Below are positions 35,401 to 42,433 of a DNA stretch of 64,000 nucleotides, piece after piece. The stretch comes from Aliikangiella marina. GTDB taxonomy: Bacteria; Pseudomonadota; Gammaproteobacteria; Enterobacterales; Kangiellaceae. The translations under genes were made by a program, and so were the position numbers. The notes under the pieces are model-generated. The model worked only from the letters and a program-made list of their open reading frames with translations. It was not told where the DNA came from and did no database searches. Where the stretch lies: contig NZ_VIKR01000005.1 of the NCBI RefSeq assembly GCF_007004765.1, positions 434,001-498,000 on the forward strand, read 5' to 3'. Numbering within the stretch: the stretch's first letter is position 1; the number at the start of each line of letters is the position of its first letter.

Positions 35401-35461
35401 AAATAGAGGTAAGATTTTCGCTATTTAAAGACTTACTACTTTGATTCAAAAGCAAACTCAT
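32432..35461 (-). CDS. hybrid sensor kinase with receiver and AraC-type output
   Basis: The 1009-residue protein contains a whole signalling pathway in one chain. About ten membrane helices fill the first 340 residues, followed by a coiled coil and a PAS domain (about 370-480). HisKA has the phospho-accepting His in MSHEFRTPL and is followed by HATPase_c (NLLSNAFKYT, DSGIGLE, GVGIGLALVKEL). Then come a receiver domain (VEDNHDM; phospho-acceptor Asp in ISDVMMPGIDG) and a C-terminal AraC/XylS helix-turn-helix pair (about 915-1005, ending SQSYFGRCFKETYKITPKAYQQ). As the DNA-binding part is tethered to a polytopic membrane protein, it would act at the membrane. The two nearby secreted protease genes are plausible targets, by position only. 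The ribosome-binding site is weak. Confidence 0.93.
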   Translation of the reverse strand: MSLLLNQSSKSLNSENLTSIFAAIVVLVIFVGYLLPGDSLFSQALFSRQFADPVFLGLVIMAIFLKVRDAKSIVDPVYWLLLAGAFSAWFLLTLLRLFYWQELSPQAQSLLTNTAYFLFYALMTAAIEVKSYREARELLSGQSLLVLVSTFTFAVGAFVFLVLAPAPTIQQPIYLISADFSFYLLMDIYLTLRWLQLAWVCRKFYWVSYFLMALAMFNWAIADFVESLHVTNANQLNSGTWQDWLWYTPYLLVIAALKVRQSSSIEQNQNLTFSKSHLLNSPLFFVSLCFILYILINNTNEWFSPLSATQSTIFYLWFSLLLLLAIVQLNLFTEQLRHQQKIITDNRLETDVMKQRLLQQTESLKEQAASNKSILETTNNAIFTLNSDYVVQSCNPAACSILGLTKDDIIGQSFLQVTHAEGELSRYFNYKSYQRKLNVENDGIELESTICNSDNEHIPVHITLSKDINNHQGLMVVSVINISKQKKAEEEAHHLKDQFTANMSHEFRTPLTIINGVLDNLSNKNKYAEDIEQLNTAKRNSLRMIRMVDQLLDLSKIGHEPLPVEAIDIIPTIKFSCQSFEKMAIDRSLEFAVSISQSAWVEGNQNALEKILFNLLSNAFKYTQNGKISVTLNHLGGQYSLTVKDSGIGLETSQIESIFERFHRVDSAQTQAIQGVGIGLALVKELCDAMGWTIHVTSALNLGSTFNIVMPAAVPSSADNKAQVDRLTSDKNSQTLAEEIIRSQEFIKAEQNKKSKFSVLIVEDNHDMQAHIEAILSSHHQCLVASDGNEGLRLALDYLPDIIISDVMMPGIDGFELLKAIKNNELTTHIPVIMLTARSDDESKIKGLESEAEDYLSKPFNSKELLLRVNNQLNSRAKLQQKLASQWQADSSKIEATTEIEDQFVTKLNEIFETHYQDCEFSLQSMSKILAMSDRQVQRKVKSVLGLSPLEALKQFRLKQAKPMLDRGDQIGFVAQTCGFTSQSYFGRCFKETYKITPKAYQQSRAQQS

Positions 35462-36177
35462 TTTGTCTTGGTTACTTCTTATTATAGGTTGTTATTATAG
35501 AATGATAAGGAAACCGACAAACAGCTACTTGTTGACTGAAAAGTTGTAAAAAAAGCCACCCGAAGGTGGCGCAGCTGTGGACGAATTAGCTTCAAGGAGG
35601 TTTTTAGCATTTTTTATAAGAACAAAAATAGTACAAGAGCGACAGAAATTCTTACGACAGCGACAAGGTGTTCACAATCGCTAAAAATTCTATATTAATC
35701 ATTCATTTATGGTTTTTCAGCTATAATAAAAGTAGTACACTTTTAATACTGAGAGTCGAATAAAGCCAAAAGTTGCTGTCTTATAAGTGTCGTAATGGCG
35801 TAAGGGGTTTTGAAGTCTGTTTACCAGCGGCTTTAGTGTGTAAACCTCGCTTGATAAAGCTTTTTGACCTACAGTTTTTTGATTTGAAGTCGTTTGTTTA
35901 AAAAAGCTGCGTTTTCGAAATGGCATAGAACGAGAACAAATGGACTATGCAAATCAAACCAAGCTTAGATCAAAGACTTAGAGTGAAAATGCGTGTTAAC
36001 ACAAGGTAATAGTTTACAAAGACACAAAAATTGGCTGCATTTTAATCAATTTGTGGTTAGTATCAGTGACTCTTGGAAGAAAATAATAAGAGCAATCTTC
36101 CAAATCAATTTATAAGATAATATTTCAAGTGTAGATGTGGCTTGAGATGGAGCTTTTGTCTTAAAACGAGGTGAATA
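35462..36177. other. 716-base intergenic region with an orphan minus-strand terminator
   Basis: No protein gene is supported; a 69-codon minus-strand frame (35717-35926) shows no recognisable features. The left part holds an intrinsic terminator pointing left (35548-35570) that is not preceded by any annotated gene, and a minus-strand CCTCCTT at 35594-35600. The right part, next to the subtilase at 36178, has the sequence GAGGTGAATA before its start codon and presumably its promoter. The region is a candidate for a small RNA gene. Confidence 0.4.
35548..35570 (-). terminator. orphan intrinsic terminator with TTCG tetraloop
   Basis: On the minus strand GCCACC-TTCG-GGTGGC is followed by seven T residues: a textbook terminator with a stable UUCG loop. 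It lies upstream of the hybrid kinase start codon and downstream of no recognised gene, implying a short minus-strand transcript from the right. Confidence 0.88.
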
Positions 36178-37884
36178 ATGAAATACCGATCAGGCCAGAG
36201 TGGATCGAACCTATTCACAAATACGATGTTGGCAGTGTTATTGATCACTGCTTCAGTTGCCGTCTGGATGACCGCAAAAGACAAAGCTGATATTGCCCAC
36301 CCAACCGCCAGTTATATTGTTCAAGGTGACAAGGCGTTTGAAACTGTCACTCATTTAAATGCGTTAATCACACACCAACTTAAATTCATTAATTCGGTAG
36401 CTGCTAATCTCAGCAAAAAACAAGTTAATGACCTCCTCGTAAAGGGCTTTAAAGTCTCGCCGAATTACTCGGTAAAAGCTGACGGCTGGGCGGTAGGACA
36501 ACGGCTTGGATTTACTCCAGCCTCCGCCTCTCGGATGACCAAGGCTAATCAACTTCATGAAATCGGTGTTTTTGGTAATGGAGTTACGATTGTCGTACTG
36601 GACACCGGGGTAAAAAGTATGAGCGGTATTCGTCATGATGCATACGGTAACCACCGGGTCTACGGTACCTACGATGCAACACGAAACAAAACATCGGTCA
36701 ACGATGATGAGGCTAGCGGACATGGTACCCATGTTGCGAGTGTGACTGTTAATAGTGAGCGCGACCTCAACGGTGATTTTTATGGTATGGCACCGAATGC
36801 TCGACTGATAAGCGTTAAAGCTTTCAATAAATTTGGTCAAGGAAACTATGCCGATGTCATTCGAGGAATAGAATGGGCGATTACCTATCGTGAGACCTAC
36901 AACATTCGAGTGTTGAATTTATCGTTTAGCAGCGAACCTAAATCCTATTATTGGCAAGATCCGTTGAATCAAATTGTCATGAAAGCTTGGCAGTCAGGAA
37001 TAACGGTTGTCGCGTCCGCTGGTAACCGAGGACAGTCTCCTATGGGTATCGGCGTTCCCGGTAACAACCCATATATCATTACTGTCGGTGCTACTACCGA
37101 TAACTATACGCCAGATGACTACAGTGATGACCGTCTCACCAGTTTTTCATCAGCGGGACCAACGGTAGAAAGATTTGTAAAACCTGACCTAGTCGCGCCA
37201 GGCGGACACTTAATGGGGTTGATGGAATCCAAAATGCAAGTAGCTAAGGATCACCCAGAATTTCATGATGGTGGCAAATATTTCACTATGTCAGGGACCT
37301 CTCAGTCTTCCGGAATAGTGAGTGGCATTGCTGCACTGATGATCAGTATTAACCCGGATTTGACACCAGACGATGTTAAATGTCGATTGATGGCGACCGC
37401 ACAGCCCGCCATCGATGAAAACGGTGATTGGGCATATAGCGCTTTTCAACAGGGGGCTGGTGCGGTTGACGCCTACTCGGCTGTGTTGAGTGATGCAGTC
37501 GGATGTGCCAACGTTGGACTCGATATTAGTAAAGACATTGATGGTATTGAGCATTACGCAGGCTCAGTAAAAATCAGTGAGAACGGTGAATACTTCATTA
37601 AGGACCGCCCTGAATTAAATTGGAATGGCTCTTTTGATAGGAATCAAGGGTATACTTGGAATAACGCAATCACCTGGAACGATGCAATCACCTGGAATGA
37701 TGCCATTACTTGGAACGATGCGATTACCTGGAATGACGCGATCACTTGGAACGATGCGATTACCTGGAATGACGCAATCACCTGGAATGATGCCATTACC
37801 TGGAATGACGCCATCACTTGGAATGATGCCATTACTTGGAATGATAACTATATATCGATTAACGTATGGGTTGAACAAGAGTAG
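36178..37884 (+). CDS. secreted subtilisin-like protease with C-terminal AITWND repeats
   Basis: The 568-residue S8 protease has an N-terminal hydrophobic helix (about 14-31) and a prodomain to about 100. The catalytic domain has Asp142 (VLDTGV), His182 (HGTHVAS) and Ser375 (SGTSQSSG), so it should be active. After about residue 430 there is a linker, then a YTWNN lead-in and ten perfect AITWND hexapeptides at 497-556, followed by a short NYISINVWVEQE end. The repeats are encoded by 18-bp units (37666-37845). GAGG lies seven bases before the ATG. The gene is 51 bases upstream of the propeller sensor on the same strand. Similar Trp-Asn/Gly-Asn repeat tails occur in some other bacterial subtilases; their role is unknown. 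Confidence 0.93.
   Translation: MKYRSGQSGSNLFTNTMLAVLLITASVAVWMTAKDKADIAHPTASYIVQGDKAFETVTHLNALITHQLKFINSVAANLSKKQVNDLLVKGFKVSPNYSVKADGWAVGQRLGFTPASASRMTKANQLHEIGVFGNGVTIVVLDTGVKSMSGIRHDAYGNHRVYGTYDATRNKTSVNDDEASGHGTHVASVTVNSERDLNGDFYGMAPNARLISVKAFNKFGQGNYADVIRGIEWAITYRETYNIRVLNLSFSSEPKSYYWQDPLNQIVMKAWQSGITVVASAGNRGQSPMGIGVPGNNPYIITVGATTDNYTPDDYSDDRLTSFSSAGPTVERFVKPDLVAPGGHLMGLMESKMQVAKDHPEFHDGGKYFTMSGTSQSSGIVSGIAALMISINPDLTPDDVKCRLMATAQPAIDENGDWAYSAFQQGAGAVDAYSAVLSDAVGCANVGLDISKDIDGIEHYAGSVKISENGEYFIKDRPELNWNGSFDRNQGYTWNNAITWNDAITWNDAITWNDAITWNDAITWNDAITWNDAITWNDAITWNDAITWNDAITWNDNYISINVWVEQE
37666..37845 (+). repeat. ten in-frame 18-bp tandem repeats encoding AITWND
   Basis: Ten units of 18 bp lie head to tail inside the subtilase gene. 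Units differ at synonymous third positions (GCA/GCC/GCG, ATC/ATT, ACC/ACT, AAC/AAT, GAC/GAT) but the peptide is identical in all ten, which shows selection on the protein rather than recent slippage alone. Confidence 0.97.
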
Positions 37885-37935
37885 CGCTGCTCGTCGATAC
37901 TAACATAATAATTTAAGTTCTAGTTTTTCTTATTA

Positions 37936-40900
37936 ATGAAAACATTTTATTTTAAAGCCCGATTAAAACTACTATTTTTCCTTACCTTCTTTACTTTATT
38001 TTCCCAAACACAGGCTAAGAACCTGTCGAGTTTAGGCTTTAAGCATATTTCGACAGAACATGGACTTTCGCAGAAAACAGTGCAATCGATTTATCAAGAT
38101 AAGCATGGTTTTTTATGGATAGGTACACAAGAAGGCTTAAACCGATATGACGGAAAAAATATAGAAGTATTTCGTTACTTAAGTAGTGACAGTACTAGTA
38201 TTTCCAATGATGTTATTCGAGACATTGTACAAGATAAAGCGGGGAATCTTTGGATAGCGACCAATGGGGGACTCAATCGTTTTATAGGTAGGTCTCAAAC
38301 TTTCGATAGACTTTCTATACAAGATAAGAATCAAGCCGTCGAAAGACTCAATACTTTATTTAGCGATAGTTCGGGAAATCTGTGGATTGGTTCCGATGGC
38401 AATGGGCTCTTTTTCCTTAATTCAACTAATCCAACGACGATTAAAAAATTTACCCGCGTACCGCAACTTGAAAATGCAGATGTAAGAGCTATTTTCGAAG
38501 ACTCGCGTGGAAGATTGTGGGTAGGAACAGACAGCCAAGGTTTGTTTTTGATTGAGGAGGGGGCGGATAACTTTCTCCATTTTCAAGCCAGCCAATCCAG
38601 TGAAAATAATTTATCTCACAATAGCATAAGAGCAATTCTAGAAGACCATAAGGGACACCTATGGATAGGTACTCGAGGGGGCGGATTAAATCGATATAAT
38701 GAGCTATCGAGTTCATTCGAGCACTATAAAAGCTCACCCAGGGATTCTAAGTCTCTCGGTCATAACCGTGTTTACAAAATTCTCGAAGATGATCTGCAAA
38801 GACTATGGATTGCTACTGATTCTGGTGTCAGTGTATTCGACTCAGCAAGAAAAGAATTTCAACGAATTCGTCACTATTCATCTCAAAATTCTAGCCTTAG
38901 TCACAATAGAGTACTGTCCATTTTTCAAGATAAAGGCAAATTGATTTGGATAGGTACATCATCAGGATTGAATCAATGGAACCCGCATAGTGCTAGTTTT
39001 ATCCACTATCGTAAGATTAGTGAGATATCTGAGAGTTTGTCTCATAATCATATTCATGGGTTCGCAGAAAATAAGCTAGGCACTGTATATGTCGCCACTT
39101 TTGGTGGCGGCCTAAATTATTTGAAAGAAGGCGAATCTCAATTTAACAAGTTATCTGTCTCAGGCAAAAACACTGATGAGATCATCGATGAATATTTAAC
39201 TACCTTAATGGTTGACAACAATAATCAACTTTGGATAGGTAGTGTTTCACGAGGCGCTTTTGTTTACTCTGAAGATCATAAGCAACTTAATAATTTTAAA
39301 AAGGAGAATGGAAATCCACAGAGTTTATCCGATAACGGCGTTACTGATATCCTTCAAGATAGAGATGGAGAAATTTGGATTTCGACTTATCGGGCTGGAT
39401 TGAACCGAAAAAATAAACAGGGCGATGGATTTAAACACTACCGTAAAAGTGAACAACCCAATGGACTCGTTAATGAAAATATTTTACAGATGATGGAAGA
39501 TGACGATGGTTATATCTGGATTGCGACCTATGGAGGAGGGCTGTTTAAACTGGATAAAAATAGCAATACATTTACTAATTACGCGAACGATCCAGATGAT
39601 CAAAAAAGTCTTTCAGGAAACAATGTAACCGTCATTTTTCAGGATAAGATGGGGCGCTTTTGGGTTGGTACTCAAGGTCACGGTTTGAACAGGTGGGAGC
39701 CAGAAGCAAGAAGAAGAGGAATAAACCAATTCAAACATTATACTACAGAGTCGGGTCTAAATAGTAGTACCGTCAATGGCGTCACTGAAGATCAGTTTGG
39801 ATACATTTGGGTGAGTACAAACCGAGGTGTGAGTCGACTCAATCCAGAAACTAACCAGTTTAAACACTACAATTTAGCTGATGAAATTCACTATAATGAA
39901 CTGAATCTTGGGGCGATGCTAAAGTCGTCTAGCAATAGAATTTTTCTTGGCGGATTAAACGGAATTAGTACTTTCTTGCCGGATAAAATTAGTGAAAACT
40001 TAGTTGTACCCAATGTCGTCTTGACCTCGATTGAAAGTGAAAACCGCATCTTGGAATTTGATAAAGCGCTCACTGATATTAGCCAAGTAACCTTTGACCA
40101 TAACGACTACTTAATTTCCTTTGAATTTGCGTCTCTAGATTATGCGAGGCCATCGAAAAATAACTACCAGTATAAGCTTGATGGATTTGATCCTGAGTGG
40201 GTTAACAATGGGACTCTCAATCGTGCAACTTATACCAATCTACCCTCGGGAAGTTACCTTCTACGCGTGAGAGGGAGCAATAATAATGGTGTTTGGAGTG
40301 AGGATGAAATCAATCTGACTGTTAATATTTTACCTGCGCCCTGGCTATCTTGGTGGGCATTTACTTTTTATGCCGCAGGTTTCTGCCTACTGTTAATATT
40401 CTTAATTCGACTTCAGGCCAGAAGGCTTGCAAGTCAAGAAGTATTTCAGACGTTAGTTTCTGAAAAAGTCAGTGAAAAAACAGAGCTCTACAATAAAAAC
40501 ACGGACTTTCTTAGTGCGAAGTTAGAGCAACTTAAACTCAAGACTAATATTGATTTAGAAACAGGTTTATCCAATCAAAAGTATCTGAGTGAGCTAATAT
40601 TTAACTTACTTCAGTGGATAAATTTAAATGATCTTTCTCAAATTAGACACCAGTTCTGTGTTCTTTTAGTTCGTCTTCCTGAACTCAATGATAATGAGAG
40701 TACAAAAAACGAAATTTATAGTAAAACTATCAAACAAGTAGCCCACCATATCCAAGAGAAGAATGACCCGAATACGATAATCGTTCGTTGGGGGATGCGC
40801 GACATGGGGATTTTAACACTTGTTACCGAGGGTCCTGATGAGCTTCATCGATCGTTGACTGTTCTCTCTGACGAAATTAAAACCATGTTTGAAATAGAGA

Positions 40901-41160
40901 GTGAGCAGAGCGAGAAACTATCGATCAAAATGAGCTTTGCTTTAGCCCCTATTTTAGGTGTCAATCAGCACTTCTTTGATGGTGATCGAGTACTAATGAT
41001 GATTGAGCATTTACTCCATTTACAAGAAGCGAATTCTAGCTCAAAAATCATTGGTATTGAAAAACTGAATCAAATCATGAGCGAAACACTTTTCACTCAG
41101 CTATTAGAGTCAGAAGAGATGACTGATTTTGAAAAAGTCTTTGATATTTACAATGGCTAA
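37936..41160 (+). CDS. periplasmic propeller sensor with degenerate GGDEF domain
   Basis: The 1074-residue protein has the same layout as the sensor at 11280: signal peptide (about 1-27), two-component-regulator propeller repeats (about 35-690, with a repeated GNLWIATNGGLNRF-like motif), Y_Y_Y domain (about 710-790), one membrane helix (about 807-827) and a coiled coil. The C-terminal domain starts like GGDEF (DLETGLSNQKYL) but the catalytic loop reads RWGMRDMG in place of RWGGDEF near residue 951, and the metal-binding DIDxFK stretch is absent. It should not make c-di-GMP and may act as a ligand receptor or protein-interaction module. The gene is 51 bases after the subtilase gene, probably in one transcript. 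Confidence 0.9.
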   Translation: MKTFYFKARLKLLFFLTFFTLFSQTQAKNLSSLGFKHISTEHGLSQKTVQSIYQDKHGFLWIGTQEGLNRYDGKNIEVFRYLSSDSTSISNDVIRDIVQDKAGNLWIATNGGLNRFIGRSQTFDRLSIQDKNQAVERLNTLFSDSSGNLWIGSDGNGLFFLNSTNPTTIKKFTRVPQLENADVRAIFEDSRGRLWVGTDSQGLFLIEEGADNFLHFQASQSSENNLSHNSIRAILEDHKGHLWIGTRGGGLNRYNELSSSFEHYKSSPRDSKSLGHNRVYKILEDDLQRLWIATDSGVSVFDSARKEFQRIRHYSSQNSSLSHNRVLSIFQDKGKLIWIGTSSGLNQWNPHSASFIHYRKISEISESLSHNHIHGFAENKLGTVYVATFGGGLNYLKEGESQFNKLSVSGKNTDEIIDEYLTTLMVDNNNQLWIGSVSRGAFVYSEDHKQLNNFKKENGNPQSLSDNGVTDILQDRDGEIWISTYRAGLNRKNKQGDGFKHYRKSEQPNGLVNENILQMMEDDDGYIWIATYGGGLFKLDKNSNTFTNYANDPDDQKSLSGNNVTVIFQDKMGRFWVGTQGHGLNRWEPEARRRGINQFKHYTTESGLNSSTVNGVTEDQFGYIWVSTNRGVSRLNPETNQFKHYNLADEIHYNELNLGAMLKSSSNRIFLGGLNGISTFLPDKISENLVVPNVVLTSIESENRILEFDKALTDISQVTFDHNDYLISFEFASLDYARPSKNNYQYKLDGFDPEWVNNGTLNRATYTNLPSGSYLLRVRGSNNNGVWSEDEINLTVNILPAPWLSWWAFTFYAAGFCLLLIFLIRLQARRLASQEVFQTLVSEKVSEKTELYNKNTDFLSAKLEQLKLKTNIDLETGLSNQKYLSELIFNLLQWINLNDLSQIRHQFCVLLVRLPELNDNESTKNEIYSKTIKQVAHHIQEKNDPNTIIVRWGMRDMGILTLVTEGPDELHRSLTVLSDEIKTMFEIESEQSEKLSIKMSFALAPILGVNQHFFDGDRVLMMIEHLLHLQEANSSSKIIGIEKLNQIMSETLFTQLLESEEMTDFEKVFDIYNG

Positions 41161-41175
41161 ATAACCCAGCCATTA

Positions 41176-42426
41176 TTAAAAACGATATTGTAAAATCGCC
41201 TGCATTTGGTGCTGCTTTTCCCTTGCTGGCCAATTCCATAAGGTGCGGCTCTGATTAGTACTATCAACCCATAAACTTTCTATGCCGAATTGCGTTTGCG
41301 CAGTCAAATTATACCGCCAATTGATGGTCCACGCGTCTCCGTCACTGTTATTAGGATCTGATAGTGGATAAGCATCTTCATCCTCAACTTTAAATTTATC
41401 GTAGCGGATGCTAAATCGATGCTCACCTTGTTTGTGAGATGCCAAGAGATAAAATGCGTTGAATGGCGCTTGTACGACATAATCATCGCCTGTTTCAGAC
41501 CAACCCATCACAGTTTCGCCGTTCATGTACTGGGTGAGAATTCTCGTGTGTTTATTAAATCGATATTGCCAGGCGATGGATACGAAGTTTGTTTCCCATG
41601 CATACTGACCTTGCGGACTTATTCTTTCTGTCTCGTCGGCGTTATTGTCATAGAAATAAACTCGTAACTCGCTGTTGGTTTTATATCGCCAGTGAGTACC
41701 TACGTAATAACCTATGTTATCATCGATCTCTTCAAATGGTTCAACCCATGGTGGCTGAAAAGAGAGAACCGTATCCAATGAAGGGTAATCAGCAAACTCA
41801 ACCCTTTCACCCCAAAAGGTTTGTCGTTGACTCAATCCCCAACCGCGCCAACTGAGTATTGTTCCAATGGGGTCATTCGCGGTGTAAAGGGAAGCGACAA
41901 ACTTGAACGTGTGCGGCGAACGAAATGCTTTTCCTGGACGAGTGAGGGACCATTCTCCGCCAAGTATACGAAGCTCTTCTGCAACCCAAGTATTGATTGC
42001 TGAGAACGAGTAAGTGTATGGACTATTCCATGCGGTATCTGGATTTTCGAAACTAAAACTGGGATAAAACAGACCGATACGGCCGCTATTTTTCCAGCCT
42101 TCGGCGATTGGATTTATGTCGACAAAAGCTTCCGTGATACCAAACCTTTCTTCTCCGTCCGGGTAATAGATCCCTGAAAGCTGGATACTGGTGCTGTCGC
42201 TAAAATCTGTCGTGTATTCGAGCGCAAGTAAGTTAATATCTAAACCGTCGTTTTCGCTATCAAATCGTGTGACACCTGTACCGTTTCTTAGCCAAGATAC
42301 CAACCAGGGTTTGTCGGTATCACTATAACTTAACCCGACTTGTAACAGGCCATTAAACTCGTTGCTATTTGCCGAACAGCAAAATAATATTAATAGAAAA
42401 GATATTAACCCTCTGTGCTTTATCAA
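41176..42426 (-). CDS. outer-membrane beta-barrel protein (porin-like)
   Basis: The 416-residue protein has a signal peptide (about 1-21) and a mature part rich in alternating aromatic and polar residues, ending in LQYRF. A C-terminal Phe after alternating residues is the sorting signature of outer-membrane barrels recognised by the Bam complex. It has no TonB box that I can see. It starts seven bases after the stop of the GGDEF-EAL gene and is the last gene of a three-gene operon with it and a cupredoxin-like protein. The ligand is unknown. It converges with the propeller sensor gene, with 15 bases between stop codons. Confidence 0.83.
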   Translation of the reverse strand: MIKHRGLISFLLILFCCSANSNEFNGLLQVGLSYSDTDKPWLVSWLRNGTGVTRFDSENDGLDINLLALEYTTDFSDSTSIQLSGIYYPDGEERFGITEAFVDINPIAEGWKNSGRIGLFYPSFSFENPDTAWNSPYTYSFSAINTWVAEELRILGGEWSLTRPGKAFRSPHTFKFVASLYTANDPIGTILSWRGWGLSQRQTFWGERVEFADYPSLDTVLSFQPPWVEPFEEIDDNIGYYVGTHWRYKTNSELRVYFYDNNADETERISPQGQYAWETNFVSIAWQYRFNKHTRILTQYMNGETVMGWSETGDDYVVQAPFNAFYLLASHKQGEHRFSIRYDKFKVEDEDAYPLSDPNNSDGDAWTINWRYNLTAQTQFGIESLWVDSTNQSRTLWNWPAREKQHQMQAILQYRF

Positions 42427-42433
42427 ATTTTAG

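Noticed and set aside
35717-35926. 69-codon minus-strand frame upstream of the orphan terminator
   Set aside because: Composition and end (aromatic run from AT-rich DNA) look non-coding; the terminator could serve a non-coding RNA instead.
37666-37845. Possible CRISPR or non-coding satellite, and long open frames on the opposite strand
   Set aside because: The 18-bp unit is in frame with the protease and only synonymous sites vary. Opposite-strand frames are open only because the unit length is a multiple of three.
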